Origin: Dyella acidiphila | GTDB lineage: Bacteria; Pseudomonadota; Gammaproteobacteria; Xanthomonadales; Rhodanobacteraceae | DNA length: 64,000 nucleotides | Direction of reading: 5' to 3' | NCBI RefSeq assembly: GCF_014863405.1 | Contig: NZ_JACZZA010000001.1 | Location: forward strand, 744,001-808,000 | In this document: piece by piece, positions 46,406 to 55,404 of the stretch | Numbering within the stretch: the stretch's first letter is position 1 | Layout: every line of letters starts with the position of its first letter | Program-made: the position numbers and the translations under genes | The notes under the pieces: model-generated | Database searches by the model: none | What the model was told of the DNA's origin: nothing | Seen by the model: only the letters and a program-made list of their open reading frames with translations

Positions 46406-49009
46406 GTGGAGCAACAAGGCGGGGCCGAAGTCCTTAGCCAGGAAGATGCCTTGAGCCGGCAGGGCCCGGTGTGGTTGCGCCGGTTCGCAGGCCCGGTGCT
46501 GTCGGTGATGATGCTGGGCCTGGCCTTGTGGGCGCTGTACCGGCTGGCCGGCGAAGTGAGCTATCACCAGGTGGGCGAATACATGCACCGCCTGCGGCGC
46601 GGGCGCATCGGCCAGGCGATCGTGCTTACCGCGCTGGGCTATGCGGTGATGCCGCTGTACGACCTGTTCGCGCTGCAGAGCATCGGCCGCAAGCTGCCGC
46701 GCTCGCGCGTGGCGCTGATCTCCTTCATCAGCTACGCCTTCAGCAACACGCTGGGCATGGCGATGCTGGTTTCCGGCTCGATCCGCTATCGCTTCTATAT
46801 CCAGGCAGGCCTGTCTACGCTGGAAGTGGCCAAGGTGGTGCTGTTCTGCACGATCAGCTTCTGGCTGGGCCTGTTTGCGATCACCGGCACCACGCTGCTG
46901 CTGGTGCCCTTGCCGCCCGGCCTGCCGCTGACGCATGCACGCGTGCTGCTGGGCATCTGCCTGTGCGCCATGCCACTGCTGTGGCTGCTCGGCGGCAGCG
47001 TGTTGCGGCGGCCGTTCCGGGTGTGGCGTTGGGCGGTGAAAATGCCGCCGGTAACGGTGGGATTGCGCCAGGTCTTCGTCGGCGCGCTGGACTGGGGCCT
47101 GGCCGCAGCCGTGCTGTATGCGCTGATGCCGGATGCGATGGACCTGCACTTCGGCTCGTTCCTGGCGATCTTCGCGCTGGCGCAGATCGCCGGCCTGATC
47201 AGCCACGTGCCGGGCGGCCTGGGCGTGTTCGAAGCGGTGATGCTGGCCGGCTTCGGCGCCGCCGGCAACCAGGCGCATTCGGCGCCGATTCTCGGCGCGC
47301 TGGCCGCCTATCGCGGCGTCTACTATTTGCTGCCGCTGTGTGCGGCGACGGTGGCAGTGGTGATCCGCGAAGCACGCGGCGTGCGCCAGGCGGCGCTGCT
47401 GTCGCCGTGGTTCAACGGCATCCTGCCGCCGTTCTTCGCCGGGCTCACCCTGGTCTCCGGTGCGGTGCTGCTGTTCTCCGGCGCCACCGCCGTGCTGCCG
47501 GGCCGTCTGGAATTGCTCAGCGATCTGCTGCCGCTGTCGGTGCTGGAGGTATCGCACTTCCTCAACAGTGTGATCGGCATGTCGCTGCTGATCCTCGCGC
47601 GCGGCCTGCAGCGCCGGCTCGATGCGGCCTACTGGCTGACGTTGGTGCTACTGATCGCGGGTGCGGTGGTATCGCTGCTCAAGGGCATCGACTACGAAGA
47701 AGCGGGCCTGCTGATCCTGCTCGCGGTGGCGCTGGCGCCCGCGCATCGCCTGTTCTATCGGCGCGCCTCGCTGTTCGACATCACCTTCTCGTTCGGCTGG
47801 CTGCTGGCCTGCGCCACCGTGCTGGGCTGCACCGTGTGGCTGGTGTTTTTCAGCTACCAGCACGTGGAATACAGCAGTGACCTGTGGTGGCAATTCAGTT
47901 TCTATCACGGCAACGCACCACGCGCGCTGCGTGCGCTGGTCGGCGCCACCGGCGTGGCCTTGCTGTTTGCGCTGACCTCGCTGATCCGCTCGGCGCGCTC
48001 GCGCCCTACACCGCCGAACGAAGCGGAACTGACGCGTGCATTGCCGCTGATCAAGCAATTCCATTCGGCCCAGGCGCACCTGGCCCTGATGGGCGACAAG
48101 AGCCTGTTGTTCGACCCGGCCGATACCGCCTTCATCATGTACAGCATCGAAGGCCGCAGCTGGGTGGCGATGGGCGATCCGGTCGGCCACAACGATCGCG
48201 CACGGCAGGAGCTGGTGTGGACCTTCCGCGAACGCTGCGAGCGCGCCGGCGGCTGGCCGGTGTTCTACCAGGTGGCACCGGCCGACCTGGATCTGTATCT
48301 GGATGTGGGCATGAGCCTGCTGAAGATCGGCGAAGAAGCACGCGTGCAGCTGGCGCAGTTCAATCTCGACGGCAAGTCGAAGAAGACCTTGCGCGGTACC
48401 GTCAACAAGCTCAGCCGCGAAGGCCTACGCCTGGAAATCGTGCCGACCGCCGACGTACCGGCGCTGCTGCCGCGCCTGAAGCCAGTCTCCGATGCGTGGC
48501 TGCGCGACAAGCGCGTGCGCGAAAAAGGCTTCTCGCTCGGAGCCTTCGACGAAGCCTATCTGGCCCGCATGCCGATGGCGGTGGTGTGGCAGGACGACAA
48601 GCCGATCGCCTTCGCCAACATGTTCCTGTGCGAAAGCATGGAAGAAGCCTCGGTGGACCTGATGCGCCAGCTGCCGGACGGGCCGGCCGGGCTGATGGAC
48701 TACCTGTTCGTGGAACTGATGCTGTGGGCCAAGGCGCAGGGCTATCGCTGGTTCAACCTGGGCATGGCGCCGCTGTCCGGCCTGCAGAGCCGGCGCCAGG
48801 CGCCGCTGTGGAACCGCTTCGGCGCGCTCATCTTCGGTCGGGGCGAGCGCTTCTATAATTTTCAGGGCCTGCACCGCTACAAGGACAAGTTCGACCCCGA
48901 ATGGGAGCCGCGCTACATGGCGGTGCCGGGCGGCATCGCCTTGCCGGTGGTGCTCACCAATGTTGCCAGCCTGATCTCGGGCGGCCTTACCGGAGTCGTG
49001 CGTCGATGA
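46406..49009 (+). CDS. mprF: Bifunctional lysylphosphatidylglycerol synthase/flippase MprF
   Basis: 867 aa from GTG 46406 (GAGAG eight bases upstream; an ATG at 46355 without a ribosome site would add 17 residues). Residues 1-520 contain about 14 membrane helices, with FVGALDWGLAAAVLYALMPD and ISHVPGGLGVFEAVMLAGFG from the flippase domain. The cytosolic synthase domain follows (MGDKSLLFDPADTAFIMYSI, VAMGDPVG, KKTLRGTVNKLSREGLRLEI, FNLGMAPLSG). It transfers lysine from lysyl-tRNA to phosphatidylglycerol and flips the product outward, raising resistance to cationic peptides. Translationally coupled to the next gene. Confidence 0.93.
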   Translation: MEQQGGAEVLSQEDALSRQGPVWLRRFAGPVLSVMMLGLALWALYRLAGEVSYHQVGEYMHRLRRGRIGQAIVLTALGYAVMPLYDLFALQSIGRKLPRSRVALISFISYAFSNTLGMAMLVSGSIRYRFYIQAGLSTLEVAKVVLFCTISFWLGLFAITGTTLLLVPLPPGLPLTHARVLLGICLCAMPLLWLLGGSVLRRPFRVWRWAVKMPPVTVGLRQVFVGALDWGLAAAVLYALMPDAMDLHFGSFLAIFALAQIAGLISHVPGGLGVFEAVMLAGFGAAGNQAHSAPILGALAAYRGVYYLLPLCAATVAVVIREARGVRQAALLSPWFNGILPPFFAGLTLVSGAVLLFSGATAVLPGRLELLSDLLPLSVLEVSHFLNSVIGMSLLILARGLQRRLDAAYWLTLVLLIAGAVVSLLKGIDYEEAGLLILLAVALAPAHRLFYRRASLFDITFSFGWLLACATVLGCTVWLVFFSYQHVEYSSDLWWQFSFYHGNAPRALRALVGATGVALLFALTSLIRSARSRPTPPNEAELTRALPLIKQFHSAQAHLALMGDKSLLFDPADTAFIMYSIEGRSWVAMGDPVGHNDRARQELVWTFRERCERAGGWPVFYQVAPADLDLYLDVGMSLLKIGEEARVQLAQFNLDGKSKKTLRGTVNKLSREGLRLEIVPTADVPALLPRLKPVSDAWLRDKRVREKGFSLGAFDEAYLARMPMAVVWQDDKPIAFANMFLCESMEEASVDLMRQLPDGPAGLMDYLFVELMLWAKAQGYRWFNLGMAPLSGLQSRRQAPLWNRFGALIFGRGERFYNFQGLHRYKDKFDPEWEPRYMAVPGGIALPVVLTNVASLISGGLTGVVRR

Positions 49010-49809
49010 AGTTCCGCATTTTGGCAGTGGTGGTATGCGTAGCCATCGTGGCCGCGCTGATCATCTTCAAACCCCTGCCCCGTCCCAGCATGGAAGACGC
49101 CACGGTGAAGCTGCAGCCCACCGCTGCGCCGCCGGCTGGCCACGACGATGTGCTGGCGGTGTTTTTCTCCGGCGACGGCGGCTGGCGCGATCTGGACCAG
49201 CAGCTGGGCAACCGCCTGGTCGCGCGCGGCGTGCCGGTGCTGGGCGTGAGCTGCCTGGACTACTACTGGCGCAACCGTTCGCCGGAACAGTCCGCGCAGG
49301 AACTGGATGCGCTGATCACCAAGTACACCGCGCAGTGGCACAAGCAGAAAGTGTGGCTGATCGGCTTTTCCTTCGGCGCCGACGTGCTGCCGACCATCGT
49401 CAACAAGCTCAGCCCCGCCAATCGCGCGCGCCTGCAGCAGATGGTGCTGCTCTCGCCCAGCCAGGACGTGAACTTCGAGGTGGAGCTGGAAGGCTACATC
49501 ATGGTGCGCGAGAACTGGCTCAAGACGCATCTGAAGGAAATCATGCAGTCGATCAACCCGGTGCCGCACTATCCGGCACTGCCGCAGATCGACGCACTGC
49601 AAAACCGGCCGCCGCTGGTTTGCTACTACGGGCATGACGACAGCGACGACACCGTCTGCGTCGACCCCAAGCTGCCCAAGTGGGTGAAGGTCTACGAAAT
49701 GCCGGGCGACCATCATTTCGACTACAACTACGACGGCCTTGCCGCACGCATGATCGGCGACCTGCCGCCTGCCGCAGCTGCCGCGTCCACTGCCGCCAGC
49801 ACGCCATAG
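49006..49809 (+). CDS. AcvB/VirJ family periplasmic hydrolase
   Basis: 267 aa. The ATG overlaps the mprF stop (ATGA). One N-terminal signal or anchor (residues 5-21) then an alpha/beta hydrolase: FFSGDGGWRDLDQQLGNRLV, nucleophile elbow GFSFGADVLPTI, and a His near the end in PGDHHFDYNYDG. This is the VirJ/AcvB domain; in Agrobacterium AcvB has been reported to hydrolyse lysyl-phosphatidylglycerol, and the same pairing with an LPG synthase is known as lpiA-atvA in Rhizobium tropici. It probably removes or turns over the lipid MprF makes. Confidence 0.9.
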   Translation: MKFRILAVVVCVAIVAALIIFKPLPRPSMEDATVKLQPTAAPPAGHDDVLAVFFSGDGGWRDLDQQLGNRLVARGVPVLGVSCLDYYWRNRSPEQSAQELDALITKYTAQWHKQKVWLIGFSFGADVLPTIVNKLSPANRARLQQMVLLSPSQDVNFEVELEGYIMVRENWLKTHLKEIMQSINPVPHYPALPQIDALQNRPPLVCYYGHDDSDDTVCVDPKLPKWVKVYEMPGDHHFDYNYDGLAARMIGDLPPAAAAASTAASTP

Positions 49810-49971
49810 CAAGCGCGTCCGGCTTAATAAGCTGCACACGCGCCCATCACGCCGGCGCCGCCTGGCGGCGCGGTACGCCGGTTGCACGCGCCGCCATTCA
49901 TCCGCGCAGCCAAAGTCGCTTTACGAAGCTGGTACAGGCGGTTTACGCCAGCGGTGCTGAAATCGCTCATT

Positions 49972-49995
49972 GCGCAGGACACACATGTCCTGCGC
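49972..49995. promoter_or_regulatory. Perfect 10-bp inverted repeat before csbD
   Basis: GCGCAGGACA, loop CACA, TGTCCTGCGC, ending 28 bases ahead of the first csbD start. There is no T run, so a leader hairpin or operator is more likely than a terminator. Confidence 0.6.
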
Positions 49996-50023
49996 CAATC
50001 CCTTGAGCGAAAGAGGTGCGGTC

Positions 50024-50245
50024 ATGAACGAAAACATGCTCAGCGACCAGTGGAAATCGCTTGCGCCGAATATCCGGCAACACTGGAACAAGCTCACCGA
50101 GCAAGACCTGCAAGTGAGTGCCGGCAGCGAAAGCTATCTGATCGACAAGGTCGAGAAGCGCTATGGCATCAGCCACTCCGAAGCCGAGAAACAGGTTCGC
50201 GAGTTCGAGCAGCAAATGAGCAAGCACAGCAAGTCCAAACACTGA
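50024..50245 (+). CDS. CsbD family stress protein
   Basis: 73 aa from ATG 50024 (AGAGGTG upstream). SDQWKSLAPNIRQHWNKLTE and DLQVSAGSESYLIDKVEKRY are the CsbD-like helical repeat; the Lys-rich tail ends KHSKSKH. CsbD-like proteins are small, charged, general-stress proteins whose activity is not known. First of two paralogues that stand side by side; a hairpin precedes it. Confidence 0.85.
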   Translation: MNENMLSDQWKSLAPNIRQHWNKLTEQDLQVSAGSESYLIDKVEKRYGISHSEAEKQVREFEQQMSKHSKSKH

Positions 50246-50533
50246 CCCCGTAACAACCATCCCGCACTGGCATCACCGTCGCGCAACGAGCGCAGGCTGG
50301 TGCGGGATGCATGTGCATGGCGCCCGTTATCGCATCGAAGCTGTCGGCGCAAGCCACCCGAACCGATTGCCAACATCGCATCGACGCAGCATCAACAAAT
50401 CGTGGCCTGAGCGTTCATCTCGCTTAACCGCGGCGTGACAGCGGAACGGATTGTTCACACCTGGCTTGTTCGAATCGTTGCGCCGGATCCAGATATCCCG
50501 GCGTCCCAGTCGATATATGCGGAGGTATTGACC

Positions 50534-50767
50534 ATGAACAACGACACGATCAGCGGCCAATGGAAGCAGGTTGCCGGCCAGATCAAGAAGCAGTGGGGCA
50601 AGCTGACCGACAACGATCTGAAAGTGATCGAAGGCAATGCCGAAATGCTGTCCGGCCGCCTGCAGGAACGCTATGGCATCGCACGCGACGAGGCCGAACG
50701 GCAAGTCCACGAATTCGAGCGGGAGCTCAACCAGAGCCGGCACGACACCAATCCCAGGCCCCACTGA
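50534..50767 (+). CDS. CsbD family stress protein, second
   Basis: 77 aa from ATG 50534 with GGAGGT eight bases upstream. ISGQWKQVAGQIKKQWGKLT and DLKVIEGNAEMLSGRLQERY are closer to the CsbD consensus than the neighbour. About half the aligned residues appear shared with the first, so they are likely old duplicates. A 288-bp gap separates them and may hold its own promoter; a DUF1328 gene follows. Confidence 0.88.
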   Translation: MNNDTISGQWKQVAGQIKKQWGKLTDNDLKVIEGNAEMLSGRLQERYGIARDEAERQVHEFERELNQSRHDTNPRPH

Positions 50768-50837
50768 TCTGTAGCGGGGGGCGGGCTGGCCCGCTTCCAA
50801 TCCAGCCGCAAGAGCCATTCATCCACGGGAGATCGCC

Positions 50838-51011
50838 ATGCTTTACTGGGCTGCCGTATTTTTCGTTATCGCGATCATCGCTGCCGTCTTCGGCTTCGGC
50901 GGCATTGCTGCCGGCGCGGCGAGCATCGCCAAGATCCTGTTTATCGTGTTCATCGTGCTGTTCGTGCTGTCGCTGATATTCGGCGGCATACGCCGCGGAC
51001 CGCGACTATGA
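50838..51011 (+). CDS. DUF1328 small membrane protein
   Basis: 57 aa from ATG 50838, GGGAGA upstream. It reads [57 protein letters not shown]: two hydrophobic helices around a Gly/Ala turn with [12 protein letters not shown], the DUF1328 (YtjA) signature. These tiny inner-membrane proteins often sit with CsbD genes in stress-induced clusters; role unknown. Confidence 0.9.
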   Translation: MLYWAAVFFVIAIIAAVFGFGGIAAGAASIAKILFIVFIVLFVLSLIFGGIRRGPRL

Positions 51012-51039
51012 CATCGGCCTGATATTCATAGGCATCCAA

Positions 51040-51072
51040 ATGCCGCGGCGCCTTGGCACCGCGGCATCTTTA
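51040..51072. terminator. Terminator hairpin between convergent genes
   Basis: ATGCCGCGG / CCGCGGCAT stem with a 10-base loop, then CTTTAT on the plus side and ATTTGG on the minus side. It lies 28 bp after the DUF1328 stop and 18 bp past the end of the convergent methyltransferase gene. Confidence 0.6.
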
Positions 51073-51089
51073 TGGGGACTCTGGGTAGA

Positions 51090-51959
51090 TCAGGCCCGAT
51101 TGCTGTGAAATAACGCGATCCGATCACTGCGCAGCACACCTTCCGGCTGCAGCCAGGACGCACCTGCCACCACCGCCGTACACGGACCCAGGGTGCACAC
51201 GCGAATACGTCGTTCCAGCGCCTGCTGCTCCAGGCGGTCAAGCACATTGCGCAGCATGTCGCCGGTAAACGGCGTGTATAAATAGAACACGGAAGCAGCG
51301 GACAGATCGGTCGCGCGCGCATCCTGCCGTAAGAAATTCAAGCTGCCGAGCTGCAGGGTCCGCGCACACTGCTGTGCGCAAGTTACGTAGGCGTTCTCCC
51401 ATTCCACCCCAATGCAAGGCGCGCCGGTGCAGATCGACACCACCAGCGGCACATGCCCCAGTCCGGCGCCCAGATCCATCAGCACGTCGCCGCGATCCAG
51501 CGGCACGCGCCGGATCAGGTCGAAAATATGGCGTGCCGGCGTCGGCTGATAGAACACCATGTCCGGCGCCAGCGCGGCGATCTCATCGCCCGGCTCCGGC
51601 CACGGCAGCACGCCGGCAAGCAAGGCATCGAGATAGTCGTATTGCTCCCCATTGCCAGCGAACCCCGCCGCCTGGTCGAACAAGCTTGCGGGTACCCACT
51701 GCATCAAGCTCCGCGCACCGTGGCCGTGGCGGATATCCGCACGGATCTGCGCATAGATGCCGCGATTGATCGTCTCCAGGCTCTCGTACAACGCCTTTGC
51801 GCGCGACAGCAGCAGCGTATCTGTGGCGACTGCGGATGCATCGAGCAGTGCCTCTTCCAGGCGATCGAGCAGATCGACGCGCTCGCGCAGGCACTCCGGT
51901 TGATAGAGCGAGCGATCGTCGTGTCCCTGGTCGAGCAGCCACTGCAAGCTGTGTGTCAT
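51090..51959 (-). CDS. Class I SAM-dependent methyltransferase
   Basis: 289 aa. A helical N-terminal part of about 150 residues (LDRLEEALLDASAVATDTLL, LETINRGIYAQIRADIRHGH) precedes a Rossmann methyltransferase fold, with motif I DVLMDLGAGLGHVPLVV and a following acidic residue in GVEWENAYVTCAQ, then FLRQDARATDL and the YLYTPF segment in place of the catalytic loop. Acceptor unknown; the motif arrangement is like small-molecule or protein-arginine/lysine methyltransferases of the DOT1-like class. No operon partner. Confidence 0.75.
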   Translation of the reverse strand: MTHSLQWLLDQGHDDRSLYQPECLRERVDLLDRLEEALLDASAVATDTLLLSRAKALYESLETINRGIYAQIRADIRHGHGARSLMQWVPASLFDQAAGFAGNGEQYDYLDALLAGVLPWPEPGDEIAALAPDMVFYQPTPARHIFDLIRRVPLDRGDVLMDLGAGLGHVPLVVSICTGAPCIGVEWENAYVTCAQQCARTLQLGSLNFLRQDARATDLSAASVFYLYTPFTGDMLRNVLDRLEQQALERRIRVCTLGPCTAVVAGASWLQPEGVLRSDRIALFHSNRA

Positions 51960-52057
51960 GCGGATCGAACGTCCTTCGTCGTGCGCGGCACTCGCGGCGC
52001 TGCGCGCATTTCATCATCATGGCGCGGATCCCACCTGTGCCATGACGGAAGCAAACC

Positions 52058-52522
52058 ATGCCGAAAACCATCACCGTGCGTCCGTTCGCGCGCAGCGACT
52101 TCGCTGCATGGAAGCCGCTGTGGGAAGGCTATAACGCTTTTTACGGGCGCCACGGCGACACCGCGTTGCCGGAGGACATCAGCCGCACCACCTGGTCGCG
52201 CTTCTTCGATACCTACGAGCCGGTGCACGGACTGCTGGCCGAAGCTGGCGGCGAGATGCTCGGCATTGCGCATTATCTGTTCCATCGCAGCACCATCCAG
52301 ATCGAGCCGGCCTGCTATCTGCAGGATTTGTTCACCGCCAACGAAGCGCGCGGGCAAGGCGTGGGCCGCGCCCTGATCGAAGCGGTATCCCAGCGCGCTG
52401 CCGATGCCGGCTGCAAGCGCGTCTATTGGCATACCCACGAAACCAATGCCACCGCCATGCGCCTGTACGACCAGGTCGCGGATAAGTCCGGCTTCGTGGT
52501 GTACCGCAAGCTGCTGCCCTAA
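52058..52522 (+). CDS. GNAT family N-acetyltransferase
   Basis: 154 aa. YLQDLFTANEARGQGVGRAL holds the acetyl-CoA loop R-G-Q-G-V-G and VYWHTHETNATAMRLYDQVA the C-terminal strand-helix of GNAT enzymes. Begins MPKTITVRPFARSDFAAWKP. Substrate unknown. Its last four bases overlap the convergent end of the following hydrolase gene. Confidence 0.9.
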   Translation: MPKTITVRPFARSDFAAWKPLWEGYNAFYGRHGDTALPEDISRTTWSRFFDTYEPVHGLLAEAGGEMLGIAHYLFHRSTIQIEPACYLQDLFTANEARGQGVGRALIEAVSQRAADAGCKRVYWHTHETNATAMRLYDQVADKSGFVVYRKLLP

Positions 52523-53406
52523 GCCGTGGCCGAACGCCGCAGCCACTCGGCCAGCCGCGCCAGCACCTGATGGCGGCCGGTCTCGGTTTCGTTGAACAGC
52601 TCGTGGAACAGCGTGTCGAAAAAGCGGCTGGTGAGCTGTTTCGTGGCCCATGCGCCATCGGCGAAGGCACGGCTGCCGGAGGGGTCGACCAGCTTGTCGC
52701 TGCCGGCTACCAATAGCAGCGTGGGCACACTCAGGCGCCACGCATCGGCAATGCTGGTGGCGCCCGCGCGGAAGATGAAATCAGCCATGCGCGGCGTGAT
52801 CGCACCACCGCACAGTGGATCGTTGCGGTAGTCCTCGATCACCTGCGGATCGTGCGAGAGCCCGTCCAACGCCAGGCCGCTGCGCAGGGGCAGATTCGGC
52901 AACACCCGCGCGAGCACCGCCGCCAGCCGGCGCAGCCAAGGCGCTTCGAAGGTGCGCAAGGCCGGTGAGGAAAGCACCAGCGCCGGCGGCGCCACCCGGC
53001 CATCCAGCACAGCGCGCAGCGCTACCGCGCCGCCCATGCTGTGGCCGAGCAAGAGTGGCGGCCGCCCCTGCTGGATGGCGTACTCGTGGTAGACCACCGC
53101 CAGATCGCGCAGCAGATCATCGCCATGCCTGAGCGCCGCGCGCTGGCCGCTGGTATGGCCATGCCCGCGCTGGTCGTAGCTGCGCACCGCATGGCCGCGG
53201 GCCAGAAACCACTGCGCCAGCTGTTCATAGCGGCCGCTGTGCTCGCCCAGGCCGTGCACGATGAGCACGGCTGCATGGGCCGCAGGATGCGGCCAGTCGC
53301 GCACGTACAAGGATTGCCCGTCGGGCATGACCGACCATTTCGCGCCGCCGCCATCCGCTGCATGGCCCCGGCCCGCCACCGAATGCATGTGTTCTTTTCC
53401 CTGCAT
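52519..53406 (-). CDS. Alpha/beta hydrolase, monoacylglycerol-lipase/lysophospholipase type
   Basis: 295 aa. VLIVHGLGEHSGRYEQLAQW (oxyanion region), SYDQRGHGHTSGQR, nucleophile elbow LLGHSMGG, Asp in VAGSDKLVDPSGS and His in LFHELFNET complete the catalytic machinery of the PldB/monoacylglycerol-lipase family, which hydrolyses lysophospholipids or monoglycerides. No signal peptide, so probably cytosolic. GGGGGGCGT stands before ATG 53406. A long AT-rich gap to the next gene follows on its upstream side. Confidence 0.88.
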   Translation of the reverse strand: MQGKEHMHSVAGRGHAADGGGAKWSVMPDGQSLYVRDWPHPAAHAAVLIVHGLGEHSGRYEQLAQWFLARGHAVRSYDQRGHGHTSGQRAALRHGDDLLRDLAVVYHEYAIQQGRPPLLLGHSMGGAVALRAVLDGRVAPPALVLSSPALRTFEAPWLRRLAAVLARVLPNLPLRSGLALDGLSHDPQVIEDYRNDPLCGGAITPRMADFIFRAGATSIADAWRLSVPTLLLVAGSDKLVDPSGSRAFADGAWATKQLTSRFFDTLFHELFNETETGRHQVLARLAEWLRRSATA

Positions 53407-54176
53407 ACGCCCCCCTAGCCTGCGTACCTTACCCGCGCCATGCCGGGGCGGGAAGCAGGCATCGATCCGGCGTGACCGCCGTCACATCGAATGGGCCAAG
53501 GGCATGGCCGCCGGATACGTCCCACGGATCGTCGTGCACATCGGTATCGGTGTCCAGGCGGGAGCACATCGCCCGACAGCGCAACGCCTGCATCGCATGT
53601 ATTCGATCCTGGCTACGCGTGCATACCTTGCACAGCGTTCGGCGTGCATGCGTGGCATTTGCATGCAACACATGCCGACGGATGATTCTCACCCATGAAA
53701 CACCGAGCCCCCGCTAAATCTTTTGCAATAACTGCAGCACGCCATCCATAAGCACGCTTGCGCAAGCCTGACGATATTTATCGCAACTCTTATCTGTTTA
53801 AGCGATTAATTCATGCCGATTAGTTTGCAAACATCGAAACACGCTTAATCAGCTGTAAATAATCCTGTAATTCAGCCGTATTTTACGGATGGAAACAATC
53901 TGTGAAGACGAATTTCACGACACACAGACGCGCCCCAGACGCCGCACTCTCACAATAAACGACGCGTTAATAGTGATGTCAGAGGCCAGCAAAAAAGCAC
54001 CGTTTTATTCACGTCAATAAAACCAAAGCGTCATGAAGTGCGGATGGATTCATTGAACCTTGGCGATGTTTGCCAAGTTACGTGTGTTTGCCGAGAGGCT
54101 ACCGGCCACATGAGGCCGGCGGCGCTTGCTCCTCCCCCGGACAGGCGTCGATATCACATATAAGAGGAGACACCTC
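53407..54176 (+). promoter_or_regulatory. Long leader and control region of the OmpA gene
   Basis: 770 bp without a credible gene; the right 450 bp (from about 53715) is AT-rich compared with the surroundings. Inverted repeats: TTTAAGCG..CGCTTAA (53797-53848), GTTTTATT-N6-AATAAAAC (54002-54023), CTTGGC-N7-GCCAAG (54059-54077) and a CCGGCC/GGCCGG hairpin (54102-54119) 58 bp before the start. No confident promoter hexamers were found. The short frames on either strand in the left part look random. Confidence 0.45.
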
Positions 54177-55310
54177 ATGAAACATAGGAATTTGTACTTC
54201 CTGATTGCTCTTGCTTTGGGCGGCGCGGGTGTCGTGCATGCGCAGGACAATACTTCGACTGCTCCCCCAGGCAGCTCGAGCGGCGACGTATCCAGCACCA
54301 CGTACGACGATCGCTGGTATGTCGGACCGATGGTCGGCTGGTATCACAACGACACCAAGCGCCTGACCAATCACAACCAGATTTATTACGGCCTGGATCT
54401 GGGCAAGTTCATTTCGCCGAACGTGTCGATCGACATCTTCGCCGATCGCACCCGCCGCAGCTTCCGTCGCTATGTGGACGCAGGCGGCCGCTGGGCCAGC
54501 AACGATGTCGGCGTGGATGCGCGCTACTTTTTCGGCGACTGGAGTGCATGGCGCCCATACCTGGTCGGTGGCGTAATGGCCAGCCAGCACATCAATTCCT
54601 TCGATCACAAGGTCGAGCCTGCCGCCGAGGGCGGCGTGGGCCTGTCCAAGACCGTGACCGAGAACATCGACTTCCGCGCGGAAGTGAAATACCGCTACGA
54701 CTGGGACGACAAGACCTTCCCGCAGCGCAACGGCTATGGCGATGCGCTGGTCGACGTCGCCCTGCTGTTCCGCCTCGGGCCGCCGCCGGCACCTGCCGCA
54801 CCGCCGGCACCGCCACCGCCGCCGCAACCGGATTGCTCCAAGCAGTTCCGCAACGGCGTGAACCTGTGCGACAACAAGTGCCCGGATCTGCCGGAAGGCA
54901 CGATCGTGGGTCCGGATGGCTGCCCGCAGAAGGTAGTGATCGACCTGAAGGGCGTGAACTTCAAGTTCGATCGTCCGAAGAAGGGCGAGAGCAATATCGA
55001 ACCGACCCTGGCCGTGCCGAGCAGCGATTCGTTGCAGATCCTGGACCAGGCGGTGGATACGCTCAAGCGCTATCCGCAGGTGCACGTGACCGTTGCCGGC
55101 TACACCGACAGCGTCGGTACCGCGCAGTACAACCAGGGCCTGTCGGAACGCCGCGCCAAGATCGTGTACGACTACCTGACCTCGCATGGCATCGATGCGA
55201 GCCGGCTGGAAGGACCGATCGGCCATGGCCTGAACGATCCGATCGACACCAACAAGACGGCAGAGGGCCGTGCCCGCAACCGTCGTACGGAGCTGCAGGT
55301 ACAGCAGTAA
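54177..55310 (+). CDS. OmpA family outer-membrane protein
   Basis: 377 aa from ATG 54177 with AAGAGGAGA upstream. Signal peptide MKHRNLYFLIALALGGAGVV, cleavage near HAQ (about residue 22). The N-terminal beta barrel (about 45-205, WYVGPMVGWYHN, VGVDARYFFGDW) is followed by a Pro-rich linker, a Cys-containing stretch (PDCSKQFRNGVNLCDNKCPD) and the peptidoglycan-binding OmpA domain with VAGYTDSVGTAQYNQGLSER and ARNRRTEL. It anchors the outer membrane to peptidoglycan and probably forms a small pore. Ends in a strong terminator. Confidence 0.93.
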   Translation: MKHRNLYFLIALALGGAGVVHAQDNTSTAPPGSSSGDVSSTTYDDRWYVGPMVGWYHNDTKRLTNHNQIYYGLDLGKFISPNVSIDIFADRTRRSFRRYVDAGGRWASNDVGVDARYFFGDWSAWRPYLVGGVMASQHINSFDHKVEPAAEGGVGLSKTVTENIDFRAEVKYRYDWDDKTFPQRNGYGDALVDVALLFRLGPPPAPAAPPAPPPPPQPDCSKQFRNGVNLCDNKCPDLPEGTIVGPDGCPQKVVIDLKGVNFKFDRPKKGESNIEPTLAVPSSDSLQILDQAVDTLKRYPQVHVTVAGYTDSVGTAQYNQGLSERRAKIVYDYLTSHGIDASRLEGPIGHGLNDPIDTNKTAEGRARNRRTELQVQQ

Positions 55311-55330
55311 TCGACGGTCATGGTTCAACG

Positions 55331-55358
55331 AAAAAGCCCGGCATCCGCCGGGCTTTTT
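55331..55358. terminator. Bidirectional terminator
   Basis: AAAAAGCCCGGC / GCCGGGCTTTTT, 12-bp stem, loop ATCC, 20 bp after the OmpA stop and 46 bp beyond the end of the convergent phosphodiesterase gene. Confidence 0.93.
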
Positions 55359-55404
55359 CTTGCCGATATGCCGCCGGATCGACGCGACATACATGTGCTT
55401 CAGC

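Noticed and set aside
50258..50309. 10-bp inverted repeat with a 32-base loop as a terminator of the first csbD gene
   Set aside because: Loop too long and no T run; mentioned only as a possible regulatory repeat.
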